DNA from: Chinchilla lanigera
Lineage: Eukaryota; Chordata; Mammalia; Rodentia; Chinchillidae
Length of the DNA stretch: 64,000 bases
Assembly (NCBI RefSeq): GCF_000276665.1
Contig: NW_004955417.1
Coordinates: 21,779,056-21,843,055, forward strand
Direction: 5' to 3'
Shown here: in pieces, positions 25,936 through 38,727 of the stretch
Layout of the letters: the number at the start of each line of letters is the position of its first letter
Numbering within the stretch: the stretch's first letter is position 1
Program-made: the position numbers and the translations under genes
The notes under the pieces: model-generated
The model's database searches: none
What the model saw: the letters and a program-made list of their open reading frames with translations, nothing else
What the model was told of the DNA's origin: nothing

Positions 25936-28183
25936 ACGTGGAATATCGGGGACACAAGCTCTACAAGCATCAGCTTCAGGAGTGGCCTCCTCAGAGAATA
26001 AGCTCAGGCAGAATGCAGAAGACAGGTCCCACCAGGATCTTCCTTGTCCAACAAAGACTCCAGGATCGACTCTGAAGTCTTGGCAAAGGCACATACAATC
26101 CCTCCAGCGGAAGGGCAAAGGAAAAACTTATTGGGCACAGCACTGGAAGCAAGAAGCCACTTCAGCACTGTGAAATACCTTCTCAAAGCCAGATCACAGG
26201 GGAAAAACTTTGACTGTCACCATTTTCCAAAGCTATGAGGCTACACGGATATTTCAGGATTGTATAATAGGTTCCTGAAAATGGGACCAACTAAGGCCAA
26301 TTTTAAAAGAAGAATAAAACGCTTTAAAGGTCTTGATGATCAAGTTCTCCTATCTCTGTAGTGCTAACAAGTATGAATGGCTCCCCAAAGCACATAGCTT
26401 TGCTCAAGCTATGATAAATATAAATTCTACACTCATGATGCAGTTTCTTTTTCTAGGCATCTCTGCTGTCAGTGCTTGTCTACTGTGTGCGATTCCATTC
26501 AGGTTAAATATACATCCTAAAATTCCATTTTTACAAAGTAAACATGACAAACAGATGCAACTAAAGTCTTTATTATCAAACCGAGATAACTCCTGTATTT
26601 GACGTGCAGAGTACTGGGAGCTCAAAGAAGCGAGCATATTTTGATTATTATGATGCTTCCAGTAAAATGAATGAAATGATTACTAGTGTAACATTTTTTC
26701 AAAGTGCTTTTGAATAGACTTGTATCTATTTTCTAAACCATCTTATCTACCATTAAGAACATAATTGGGCAGAATATGATTACATGGAACAAAATTATGT
26801 TCAAAGGCAGAAGTAAAATGCATTTTATAAGCTAAGCTGGGGGGAATACATTTGCAACACTTAATTGAGTGCACCCCCTTTTAGGGCTGGATTGCTAACG
26901 CAGCAGAAAAGCCAGGCTGTCTTCTCTCACCTCCACGCTCGGCCTGCCTCTCGCAGGTGTGCCTCAAGGACTTCTCTCTCTTATTCTTTGAATCATCTTG
27001 CAGACACTAATGAGCATCGCTCTTCAGCTTTAATTATTGGCCCCTGACAAGTCAACATAATAGGAATCAGCCTAACCAAGCGTACTCCCCAGCGACATGT
27101 TCAATTACTCAGGCTGTACTTCTCCAGGAGAGGGCTGAGAGGTTGCTAATTTAACACTGTCAAAAAAATAAACATAGGTATCACTTACAGTTTATCTTTT
27201 GACCTTTGTGTGCCACCAAATCTAACAGGACAGGCTTTTTTTTTTTTTTTTTCAGCTCCCCTTGGAAAGGATCTGCATATTAAGCGTGCTATAAAGCTTG
27301 TCCAAAAAAATTAAATATCTGTCTGAGGTCCAGAGGATGAATGAAGTTACATAATGTGCTCTGGAATCTAAAAATGATGACGTGTGTTGAGGAAGTCACT
27401 TCATCCCTTTAAAAAACATACTCTGATCTACAATCTGCTCCTACTGCTTTATTAGTTTATACGCAAATATTCCTGCTACTTGCATGCAAAGATTAGTTAT
27501 GAGTGTAAAATTGAACACATACATATAAAGGGAGGAATTTAAGTACAGTCATACAACTGAAATTTCTCAGTATAATACAGAAAAATTTTTATGTCTCTTT
27601 GTTAAGGAAATGTAAATAAATTATTTTTAATTTAAAACTACAGCACAGTAACTTTCAAAGTAAAATTAAGTAAATACAACCAGCAAGCTCTACCATTAAC
27701 ACACCTCCTATGTATTAATTTAGTCACTGGAAGTATTTCTATTATCACTAAAGTCTCCCCTGTATAGAATTTGAGGATAAACTGAAGTCTTGTAGAACAG
27801 AAGATAAACTGTTTGTCAGCATCTTTTTTCCCAACTACTCTTACCTTCAAACTTTAATCCTGGCATGCTCCATCCAAGAAATAACTAATTACAATTGGAC
27901 CTGGAACAATGATCACAGACTACATCCTCCCGCAGCGCTGAAATGTCAAAATGCATCACCACCTACAGGGGAAATAAGGTACCCTAAAGAATAAGATAGG
28001 CCCTCGCCAATGGCTTGCCTCTGATGTTACCAAAACTCAGAGGATGTGTCTTACTGGCTGTGGGCCACTTATCACCTTATGCAAAACTTCATTTTAAAAT
28101 AGTAAATTATGACATATTCACATATTTATATATGGAGCATCATATTTTATTATCAGGTTGAGTAAACACCTACTTATTTATTT

Positions 28184-28242
28184 TCGTGCTGACAATCAAA
28201 CCTGCGCTGCTCTCCCTCTGAGCTGCACTCTGCTTTTTTTTC
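28184..28242 (-). repeat. Degenerate ID SINE, antisense
   Basis: GTGCTGACAATCAAACCTGC and CTCCCTCTGAGCTGCACTCT read as a diverged reverse complement of the ID B-box to A-box segment. Old copy. Confidence 0.5.
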
Positions 28243-28319
28243 TTTTTGGAAAAGACTTTTGTCAAAATTATTGAAATAAGCCCTTAAAAAGGCAGGGACT
28301 TTGTGTATTTGAATTTTGT

Positions 28320-28410
28320 AATTGCAATGCTCTGATCAGGGCCAGGCTCACTGACAATAAATACTCTATAAATATTTGTTGAATAAGGAATGAAGGAATA
28401 AACAAGTGAG
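28320..28410 (+). repeat. L2 LINE 3' terminus
   Basis: GGGCCAGGCTCACTGACAAT then AATACTCTATAAATATTTGT and TGAATAAGGAATGAAGGAAT match the L2 end ('ctcaataaatatttgttgaatgaatgaat'). Confidence 0.65.
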
Positions 28411-29664
28411 TGCTCTCCTGACTCTAATGACAGGTATGTTGTATGCCCACTCACCAAAAAGCCATTTGTATTTCTTCCTTTATCACTGAATACACTGACA
28501 CGAACTTTAGATTGACACTCCGTTAAATACCTTTCTAGATAGCACCCCATTATTGTGACTTACTTTTTCGATGTTATTTCCCAATATCTCATTTTCCTCA
28601 TTAAAAAGTAACTTTTTAACATTTATAAGTAAATGTTAGCAAATAGTACATACAGTAAGTAGCTTCATTATCAGTTATTTAGTTTTAAAATGATGGGTAT
28701 ATTATTCAGAAGCTTTTATTGATTTTCCTCATTTTAACAACAGCATGGAGGTAAATGAATTCATATCAGAAGTACTGAATCATTCAACAAGTAGCCACTG
28801 AAATTTAGGATACTGTTATAAATTTCTGATCTGATTATAAATGGAGAATATGTCAATTTCTTGACATCTGTTCTGACAGCGAGGTATTTGCTACCCTCAG
28901 TTTCTAAATGTACAGATTTCATTAAACACTTCCGTTTCCCTAAAATCTTTAAAATTTATTTGCAAATTACATTTAGGAAAACGTTTTTTTAATTTTTAAA
29001 GTGACAATTCTAATACCGTGGAATGTCTCCTACTGTGGAAAATCAGTAAGTGTTTCTCCGAGAGAGCTCATGCCTTGGTTCTCATTCACTACACGGGTTC
29101 CTCAAAAGCATTCTCAAAGCTAATGCAAAAGCAAACAAATGCAGGATATCGGGGGAACCAGCTCAGCATTCCGAGGCATTAGTGAATCATAGGCAAGGAC
29201 TTTTTCTCTGCTTTCAAGTCCTCAGAGATGACCTAAGGAGTGCCACCTGTCTTAACAGGGAGCTTTTCAAAATGACAGGAGTCGGAACTCCCAGCCCAAC
29301 CCAGGTCCCCACCCGAAAGCTGAGACACCTGAAAAGGAGAAGCATGTTTCTCCAGTCCCCAAATTCACCGGCCCAACCCTCTCCTGGAACCAGTCTGACC
29401 CCAAACGCATCAGGAGAAAACAATGCACAAATCAGATGATCCAGGGTGACAAAACCGAGCCAGGCTTCATTCTCAAACTTCCAACTGACATCCGTCTCCA
29501 GTTCCTGTGTGCAGAAGAAGCCACACGCTGTGGCCAGGGAGGGTGACAACAAAGCGTTCAGTCCAAGATTTACATCAGTTCAGTTGCACAGCCCTGAAAG
29601 GCTGGTTAAATGTGAGATTTATCAATGGAATAATGGAAAGAGAAATAAATTACAATGAGGAGGC

Positions 29665-29665
<1 letters not shown>

Positions 29666-29699
<34 letters not shown>
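29666..29699. repeat. Poly-A homopolymer at the edge of an assembly gap
   Basis: About 34 A residues run straight into the Ns; A/G-rich sequence resumes on the far side. Confidence 0.9.
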
Positions 29700-29799
29700 N
29701 NNNNNNNNNNNNNNNNNNNNNNNNNNNNNNNNNNNNNNNNNNNNNNNNNNNNNNNNNNNNNNNNNNNNNNNNNNNNNNNNNNNNNNNNNNNNNNNNNNN
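29700..29799. other. Assembly gap (100 N)
   Basis: Exactly 100 Ns, a common placeholder for a gap of unknown size. It is flanked by poly-A and by a GAAAA-type tract (29800-29835), so a homopolymer or SINE tail probably broke the assembly. Confidence 0.97.
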
Positions 29800-32358
29800 A
29801 AAAGAAAAAAGAAAGAGAAGAAAAGAAAAGAGGAGATAAGTTTTCCAAAGAGATTAGAAAAGGAGGCAAGTCAATGAAGCCGTGCGATAACGGGCGGCTG
29901 CTCCAGATGGCACCGGTTCAGAGAAGGCCCTTTGAGAGCCTGCCAGTGTGAAGAGAGAGACAGGAGGCCCCGGGTAGATGAGGAGAAGGACAAAGGACTG
30001 AGGAGGAGAGGAGACCAGTGTGACAGTGAGTGTGAATGCAGAAGGGCAAGAGGTGCCAATAAGAGGATCCACCTGAGGCCCCGAGGGACTCTCCCTGCAC
30101 TTCCTAGCGACAGATACTTCCCTATCTCTTCCCAACATATCTCATTCCCCGAACACCCAGCCCGGAGCAGACACCATCCCGGAAGGCAAGCTCCACAAGG
30201 GAGATACTCGACAGTGAGCTTGCAGAGGGAAGGCTCCTCTGCGTGGGTGGTTTCTGAACCACAGGACCAGCTAGTTACAAACACGCTTTGGGGTCCTGGT
30301 GCCCTCTTCTAGTAACACCAGTGTTCTGACTCTCAGGGGAAAAAAGGCAGAATTTCTATCAGGCACTTAAACACAAGCTCACATGTTCAAATGGAGGAGT
30401 CAATCGGGTAAGTGACACAGATTATTTCAACATTTGTGTTTCTCTCATCAACATCAAAAGTCCCTTTGTAGTGACTAAAAAACGAGAAAGGAAGACTAAC
30501 AGTCACTCATAAGGTTTCCAGTATGTTATCAAGCATGAGCGAACTTTTCCGTGGAGTTTGAAAAAACCAGAGTTGCTTGGCAAGGACTCTTATTTTTTTT
30601 CTTTCCTTTTTTTTCCTCCCCAGCTGATGAATTCCCTTCAGACAAGAGTATGCTAAGCAGAAGGCAGTAAGGACAGGACAAGGACATCAGCAGATGGGCA
30701 GGTGGGCGGGGCTTCGACCGCTATATTTCCACTGTGCAAAACCAACAGCCAGGCGAAAAGAGCACCTTCTGTTAGCTGAGATGATGCTAAACCTAGCACA
30801 GAACTGGAAGGAGTAGATATGATTCCAGCGCATCTTCCGAGTTCTGCCGGTAGTCTCACTCAGAGACCAACAAATGGTTTGATTAACTAGTCACAAGGCT
30901 GAACGTGAAGCAACACAACGGCAACCTCTGGGTGTCAAGGTTTATGCTGGCAACTGTTCTCCCTGTCAAAAAACTGTGAATTTGTCATTTAAATAAGAAT
31001 CCCTTTTAAGGAAAACTAACAATGCATTTTGATAACAGAGAAAATTGCTCGAGGGACTTTTTCTGAACGGTTGTTCTGGAAAAGTCACAATATTCTAAAT
31101 GTCTAACTTGTTTTCTTTACCTGACACAAAAATTGTGCTTCAACTGCCTATCATCATTTGTATAATGCCTCTTTATCAAATTAGTAGGCAATGACCCTCA
31201 TTCAAATGCCCCGGAGTCAATTGTACAGGTCTTAAAAATCATTGTCTTTAATTTACTGTGTCCTTTTGATACTCATGGTGTTCTGCTACCGTATCTGTGG
31301 AAAAGAATAACAGACACCATTCCTGTGCCAATCTACAGGCCTGTGTTCTGCCTTCCTAAACAGACTGGAAGCTTTTTAAGACAAGAAGCACAACCTATGG
31401 TCAAATATCCCCAGTATTTTGTTTGTTTGTTTGTTTGTTTGTTTGCTTTACATACAAATATCCACTCAGCAAACTGGGTGACCTCATTAAGTTGGAAAAT
31501 ATTCTAAGATCCAGAAATCCATTCGTGTCTAATGGCACTTTCTATTTTTCACAATGCTAGTTACGCCTACCTTCCATATCTCCAAGATGCCTATTACCTT
31601 CCCCTGTCATCTCTGACTCCAAGGAACACTCTTTAGTTTTTTTAATCCTATCTCCCCTGTATAAAGAGAAAACCAGTCTTAGACACCCAGGTATCTGCAT
31701 AAGTCCTTCGCAGAATCCAAGTTTGGCATAGGAAATCATGTTTCTCAGTATTTCTCAGTGCTGCAGAGCAGTTTAGCAATTAAATACTAAAACCACTTTT
31801 TCCTGGTAGCGTAAGATTCACTTTGGGGGGAATCATGGGGATTTGCAGTCTCCCATGATTGGTCCTGAACTTAATCATTGCTTTCTTTCATCGTCTACTC
31901 TGTGGGGTTCTGTACCCTTAAGATTTTTCAAAGCCACCATGATAATTGCATTTCCGAAGCGTGATTTTATGATAGATTGCGTGTGCTTTCAGGGTTATCA
32001 ACTTACCTAAAAGGAAATGCTATAGATATATGAAAGCTTTGTACAAATGATAAAACAACCATTCTAACTAGGAATGATACAAATGCTAGTGTGGTACAAT
32101 TTTAAAGAAAAGATAGGGAGGTAACATTTAAAATTAACTGCTGTTTCAAAGACACTACCTAGAACAACCCAACTGCAGAATGTCAGTGGTCTTCAGTAAC
32201 CTCGGAAAGTTCTTGAACAGTATTTTAATGTAATCATGTTTCAAAACTTGCTAAACACTATAAAAAAAAACTCAAGATAATGCTGACTGTCTTTTTAATG
32301 TTAATTTGTCAGCATAACAAAATGCGTGAATAGTTTTGACTGACAAAATACATTATGA

Positions 32359-32452
32359 GGGGCAGGGGATATAGCTCAGTGGCACAAGCACCTGCCTGGC
32401 AAGGGCAAGGTCCTGAGTTCAATTCCTGGCACACGCACAAAAAAACTTTAAA
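32359..32452 (+). repeat. ID SINE with target-site duplication
   Basis: GGGCAGGGGATATAGCTCAG, CACCTGCCTGGCAAGGGCAA and GAGTTCAATTCCTGG, with an A-rich tail. Flanked by AAAATACATTATGA (32345-32358) and AAAATACATAATGA (32453-32466), one mismatch in 14, showing a retroposition event. Confidence 0.95.
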
Positions 32453-32890
32453 AAAATACATAATGAAGTTCTATGAAAATGTGCTCCCCATTCACTGTAT
32501 CCATTTTTATTATTAATATGAATAAAGATGCCATATTTATTATGATCCATGCCTACACATCAATATGCTCCCCAGTAGCTCTTGAAATACTGATACAAAA
32601 GTAAGAATATGTTATTCACTGGCCTTCTAAAACAAGTTTTTAGCATTTTAGATCTAGATTTTTATCCCTGATGTTGCACTATCACTTGGATAACACTGTA
32701 TGCCTAACGTGTCTATCTTCACGCTACAAGAACGAAGCTGGCATGAACTCGTCTTAATATCTTTCTAGTCCTCACTCATCAAATATCTATTTTTCATCCG
32801 TAAATGTACTTAGAAAAACAAAACTACAGCAATAACAATAACAAAGCAGCATGGGAGCAGTGATATTTTTATCTGATTCTCTACTGGATA

Positions 32891-32926
32891 CCTAGCACCT
32901 AGCACCTAGCACCTAGCACTTAGCAC
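32891..32926. repeat. Heptamer tandem repeat (CCTAGCA)n
   Basis: Five head-to-tail copies of CCTAGCA with one variant (CTTAGCA). It sits in sequence resembling an L2 end (GCACAAGGCTTGGTTCCTAG), whose consensus contains a single 'cctagcac'. Confidence 0.85.
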
Positions 32927-33424
32927 AAGGCTTGGTTCCTAGTAGACATGGTTCTCTTTATTGATTATGCGAATAAGTCACACTTCAGTATACTTGATGC
33001 CATCTGAAGACATTTTTTTAGGGCAATGCAAAGTTAATAAATGAAATAAAATTTGGCATTGAATGTCCAACCGTATTCTTAAAAATGTTTCACACTCCTA
33101 TAAGAACCTTAGTTCTGAAATATGTTTCTTTGCCCTCTGCCTGTACCCTTTATATGAAACCAAAACTGCTGGTCTTCACAACACCCAGTGAGTAAACAAG
33201 CTGGGCTTTTCAATCTTTTCTACAATTCTATGAGTAACATTTTATGCCTTCATTTAATGAACCTCGAGTCATAAATGCATACATGTTATGCCTTCATCTT
33301 GACCATTCTATGTGGCAGGAGAAAACAGAGGTACTCAGAGCAGGAGAATTAGGACTTCTATTTTCAGAGAATCTAAAGAAAATTCCACCATCCACTTTCC
33401 TGCTGCTATCCACAATCTACTTGG

Positions 33425-33640
33425 TGTTGTTGTGTTTTGTTTTCTATTTTGACTTGGGTGGGGTTTTTTACTTGTTTGTTGTTTTTTTGTTTTTTGTTTT
33501 TCTTTGGGTTTCAGTATGCAGGGCAGACTGTCCCTGAACTCACTTCTGTAGCCCAAGTTGGACCCGAACTCACAGTTTTCCTCCTGTCTCAACCTCCAAA
33601 TCACTGGGATCCCGGGCATGTGCTACCAGCCCAGCTTGTT
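33425..33640 (-). repeat. B1 SINE, antisense, with T/G-rich tail
   Basis: A TTTG-rich tract (33425-33508) precedes inverted B1 text: CTGTAGCCCAAGTTGGACCC, GAACTCACAGTTTTCCTCCT, AACCTCCAAATCACTGGGAT and GGGCATGTGCTACCA. Moderately diverged. Confidence 0.8.
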
Positions 33641-35859
33641 TTTGGCTTTGATGTGATTTGCTTTTAACTAGAATAAAAATAAAAATCAATCTAAGGCTCA
33701 AATCAGTTCCCAGAGATATACAGAGGATTACTGTGGGAATTCAAAATCTAAAAGGGTTATTCCCACAAGTTATAAAATGGGTCAGGAAAACACAAGCACT
33801 GAAATCAGCAATCAATATCGGGCCTGCCCAAAAAGCAATCCTTGAAGAAAAATTTTATTTAGAGTCCTTAGAACATTAATGAGGCAGAGAAATCTTTGCT
33901 GACTAATGCCAGAAGTTAGCAGAGAAAAGAAACAAAGACTGTTTTCATAAAATCATAACAACCACGTTGCTAAGGTGTAAAGGGGCTGTTTAAATATCTG
34001 GGTTACTCTGTGCCTTGAACTATTTTGAACATTCCAGGGAATCGCTGCTGAATCCATTTTAGGGAAGTCCCAAATGCAAAATTAGATGTACTGTGAAAAA
34101 TTTAAAAGAAACTTCGAAAAGTGTGAGCTGGTAAAATAATTTGTGCACTGCTGTAAGCTGCCTGTTAGTTTATAAAGTTTACTTTTATCAGCTCGAGGCA
34201 CGACTTGGGGACTTTTCAGAAACTGGACAGGATGAATGTGGTGTCCAAAGCGTATTTATGTTTTTACAATGGCATCTGGCAAAAAGCAAAGCAAGGAAAC
34301 AAATCGCTATTTTCACTCCTCTGTTGCTGCTGCCGTACTAAGCACCATCGGCCCAGCATAAAAAGTCCCTCTAGAGTTGGAAACACCAAGTAAAACCTCA
34401 GCTGAAATACAGAAAGTTGTTTTAAGAGGTGCAGAATAGCATCTAACCCCACTGCTAACCATTCCTACGCTAACATTCCCTTACCTCATTACCTTTAACA
34501 CATTTACCAAAATTCCAAGTATAAAAGCCACAGCTTTATTTTCATAAAGACTAAAGTAACATTAACATTAATCATAGATTAGTGCTATGATTACTTTGTA
34601 CTAACACAGCTCTTTCTATCTTAATGTTTCAAAACATTTTATAAATGAAATCTTCGTGGTACTGAGTGAGTATTACACCTATTTTTGAACTACTTGTATT
34701 CTGCTTTGGATGCTTACCAAATGTTAACCTATGTTCTGGTCACCTGCGTGCAGGGCTTATCTCTCCGAGCAGGCTCCAAATGCACAAAAGGAAGGACTGC
34801 CTTTTGGTGATTTGTTCACACAGCCCGTGGTCTCTGGCACAAGCAAGGCAGGCACAAGCTACGACCACCGGGTAGGGACCATGGGCTTTGGTTGTCAGAA
34901 GCCCATCTGAATACAGGACAAGCAACATTCTCCCTTATCTGTTCTATCAGAGGAAAAGTGATACTTCATTCTCTCAACTTCCTGAATCTTGCTTTTATTT
35001 TCTTTTCCCTCACTCAATTGTTTCAGAACTATTAGGATCCACAAAGGGTGCGATTTAGGGTATATAAGATCAACAAAATAAAATTCTATCCTGAGTGACC
35101 TTTAGAATAGAATGGATTAACTGAAACCTGCTCCAGGGAGAAAGATACCCTGGATAAAGTCTAGAGAACAACCTACACTCAGGCTACATCTTCAAATCCC
35201 TGGCTCAAATCCTCACAGCTTCTAATGCAAACCAAAAAACTACCTGATCGGTCCTGGTCGCCATTAGTAAAACTACCAAGCAGGTACTGAAAGATAGGAA
35301 AGTCAACATTTAAAGGGAGAAAGTTCTCGATTGTCAGTACAATCGCACACGCCTGATGGTTACCAAGCTAACCTGAGCTTGGAATCGGAAGGCAAGACTT
35401 TAACGTGCAGCTCTTGATCAACAAATCCCCGTTTGTTTTTCAAAAGTTAATTACAAAGACTGAAATGGTCCTGGTGCTTTTTAAGTGTTCCCTGGGTAAT
35501 ACGCAGTGATAATACATCAAGACATAGCAGTACAGACAAACAAACAAAGCAGTAAGTGTTTTAAAGTCTCAAGGATGACAGGCATGAGAAGGTAATTGTT
35601 TATACACAGGAATTGTTTATACACATGGTCTCAACAATAACGAAGGTTGCTAAAAATAGCCTAATAATACTAAAAATCAATCCTTAATTCAGAAGAGCAC
35701 TTTGAAATTATTTCTGTGAAATGAGGAGTCATTCCCCATACTTTCACTGTCAATATTTCTTTTATTTTGATTTTTCCAGTGGATCCAGAAATGGTTACTT
35801 ACTTTTGTCTATTTTCCTGGATTTATCTTAATACTTATTTTAAAATTTTTCTTCTTACT
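33641..35859. other. Unique intron
   Basis: No gene or clear repeat. An almost exact 17-bp tandem duplication (AATTGTTTATACACAGG then AATTGTTTATACACATG) lies at 35594-35627. Confidence 0.5.
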
Positions 35860-36070
35860 AGCCTAGCATCATGCTGCGGGCAAGTAAACTTGTAATCCCC
35901 CACTGCGGGAGGCTGAAGCAGGAGGATATCAAGTTCCAGCCCAATCTGGGCAAGGTAGCAATTGACAGAGACCTTGTCTCAAAATGATAAAAAGGGCTGA
36001 GGATGAAGGTCAATGAGATGGTCGTGGGTTCAACTCCCGGTACTGCTAAGGAAGCAAGTAAATAAATAAG
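35860..36070 (+). repeat. B1-dID composite SINE
   Basis: A B1 half (CTTGTAATCCCCCACTGCGG, GAGGCTGAAGCAGGAGGATA, GACCTTGTCTCAAAATGATA) joins an ID-like half (AAAGGGCTGAGGATGAAGGT, GGGTTCAACTCCCGGTACTG) and a weak A-rich tail. This architecture is diagnostic for non-murid rodent groups. Confidence 0.85.
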
Positions 36071-38708
36071 TCTTTCTCATTTTAAAAAAAAACACTTTTT
36101 TGTTCATCACTTTAATATAAATCTATATTTAGAATTACCTCTCTTTTCTTTCCCCCAAAAGAATAGTAATTCAAGTAAGTTGGTCAAGGTGACTGCCAGA
36201 AAAACAAAAGAAGATCAACCTAGCTGAAATGCAGTTTTATAGAAGGGGGGGATGTTTTGTTGGCTTTGAGAAATATGATTTATTTAAAACAGCTTTCAGG
36301 ATAAGTGGAAATAGATTATTCAGGACCAAACAAAATCTTGATTCTTTTTCAGCCACAAGGCGTCACACTGATTTGAAAATACACATGATATTCCCATATA
36401 TATTATATTTCTGTATCATTCACTTGCTTAAGTAAAAAGGGGGAATAGTTTTATCCAAGGAGAGAAGACGTACAACTTCTCTAACCCCGGAACAATCTGG
36501 CCCGAAGAGTGAAGAAAGGAATGCTTACAGTGTCTGTCTCTCTATCCCCGTGTATATTTTCTCTCTCTTTCCATTATTATTGTTAGGTCGGCTGGGATTT
36601 ACATTAAAGGCTGCTGATCACCCAAGGCAAATGGCATGATCAAATAGATTTAACGAAAAGCAACCAGCCTCAACAAGCACCGCACCAGACAGGGATCCTG
36701 TGAGAGAAACGCTCCTCTACCGTCCTGACATCTGACACACTGTACCCACAAGCAGTGACTTGGCAATTTCCAAAAAAGAAAAAAGCAAAGAAGCAAAAAT
36801 AACCCACCCAGCAAATACTCATCATCAAAAATCAACCGGCAATTCTTGTAAGGAAGATAGTAAGTAACCCTGTCAGAAGCGATGGGTGAGGGTGCGCTCA
36901 GCAAAATTTTTTCCATCGCTTTTCTGTTGTCTGCATTTTCTTCTTCACCACCCAGGGCAAAGGCAATTTGACACGAGTTCTGTAACCAACCTGGCCCAGC
37001 AGGATTTCTCACACACCTTGCACAAAAGGCTAACCCCTTACAAAGTACTTATTTCAGATTTACGTCAAGGTTGAGTGAATTGCATCCAGGGAACGGAGCT
37101 CAAAACATAATATGAAAGTCTCCTCTGCTAATCACTAAACCAGTGGTTTAGCCAGAAGAGGGGGAAATTAAAACTTTGTACTGTTTCATTTCCTCTTATG
37201 CAAATGGGATACAAGAAAAAAGAACCTCAGAAATTCAAGGAGAGTGATACATGCCTTTTGTTCATTAATTTATATGGAAAAATCTTAAAACTTCAAGGTG
37301 ACCGTCTAAGTTTACTTTAACAATTTAAACCTTCTATGAGAGCCAACCACATGATTTTAAACTTGTGCTCACAGGCCTCCTACGCCTTTACTGTACTGTA
37401 AGTCCTCTGTCATAACACACTCCAGCTGAGGTATTAGGTGTTACGATAACTCATGCAATGATAACGGGAATTGCAGGAGTATATCCCTCCTAAGGGAAAC
37501 TCATGCAATCTCAGGTTTATTTAACACTGTCAGACGTAAAATACCATCAGAAGCCACTGAATCAATTACCAGGAAATCTCTGGATCTTTCCACTATTGGA
37601 GGAAAAAAAATGCACACTTTCCTACTTTGCTCATATTCCTCTCTTCTACCCTACAGAAATTGCAGCAGAGCTGGAAGCGTCCTTAACACTGTTGGGAGTC
37701 TTGCAGAATGTGGGCTCAAATCTCACTCCAATTACCTCCATTTATAAATTAAGCCTGCCAACGCTGCAAAAGACTCAATGGCCAGGAATCTATGTCAAAT
37801 TACACATTACACAGTGAAGAATAGGACAGAAAACCTCAGTGATTAAATACGACACCACCAAGTACCTTCCTTTGACTTAACTACAAACACTGCAAAAGAT
37901 AATGCTGCAGCTTTCATCAAGTATTTTTAATCATACACTCAGTGCCTTTAACACTTAATTTTATTTTTCTTTTTTGATGTGGCCGTCTGGCTGTACCTGT
38001 TTTTGTTTCTCTTTTTCAAATAGGAAATTGTACACTAAATTTCTGGTAGGTGAACCGACAGCAACAGCAACAACAAAAACAATAGAATTTGATGACACAG
38101 AAACAAGAATTCTGCGGAAACAAGAAACAATCAGGACTCTCTCAGTTTATGCAGAAAGAAATGACAATTTCATTTCAGGGGAGTGGACAATATGGTGACA
38201 GATGGGTTTGGAAGGCTTGAAAATAATTGGTGTATGTTTAAACAGCTGAGAGTGCCCATTACACATACCGTATGGAGCACCAATTATTTCCTTCCAGGTT
38301 TCCATGCCAGCATGCTAAATGCAACCAACCCCCTCACTGTGGTATCCCAAGACTGCTGTCCGTCCCGAAGCACACTTGGATGAGGAGAACATACCCATGC
38401 ACACCAACAGGACAAAACAGGAAATGCCTAATTCTGTTCCTCTTCGGAGGAAAGATAATTCTCTGCTCACTGTGGGACCCCCACGGTGCACTTGTGAAAG
38501 ATGACCCCACTGAATGTTACTCTTAGGGGGTTTAAAATAGTGGCACATACTCAGAAATGTAGAAAAGGGGCTCATAAAACACTCAAACATTTCTCACTGA
38601 TCTATGTTGTATAAATAGAAGTTTCTAATAAACATGCAGGTTTCTAACTGAAGGTAGACTAGATGGTAAATACTTAGGGGGAACTAATGTTTAACATGTT
38701 GATGTTCC

Positions 38709-38727
38709 CGGGGGTGGGGGGTGGGGG
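38709..38727 (+). repeat. G-rich run, possible G-quadruplex
   Basis: Three G-tracts of five, six and five separated by single T's. The G-rich strand is antisense to TRPS1, so the pre-mRNA carries the C-rich strand. Confidence 0.6.

Larger units (their letters stand above)
24828..28183. other. Unique intron, candidate conserved block at 26.86-27.33 kb
   Basis: Besides the MIR and L2 relics no gene is recognised. 26860-27330 has balanced composition, homeobox-type TAAT cores (CACTAATGAGC, TTTAATTATTGG) and TGACCTTTG, a nuclear-receptor half-site, and no repeat I recognise. This would fit a regulatory element but is only an impression. Confidence 0.35.
29050..30312. other. GC-richer island in the intron, no recognised gene
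   Basis: This stretch is clearly richer in G+C and CpG than its surroundings, and is open on both strands for 110-137 codons (29050-29439 plus, 30284-29871 minus, 29932-30312 plus). None of the translations resembles a known family. The poly-A tract and an assembly gap split it. It could be a regulatory block or an isolated GC patch; overlapping open frames on both strands argue for composition rather than coding. Confidence 0.4.
28411..32344. other. Unique intron around the GC-rich island
   Basis: No gene recognised. Contains an L2-like piece at 31360-31415 (CTGGAAGCTTTTTAAGACAA, ATCCCCAGTATTTTG) and a (GTTT)n run at 31418-31445. The rest is unique AT-rich DNA. Confidence 0.5.

Noticed and set aside
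29507..29951. Open frames with poly-Lys or poly-Phe across the gap
   Set aside because: Produced by the poly-A tract and Ns.
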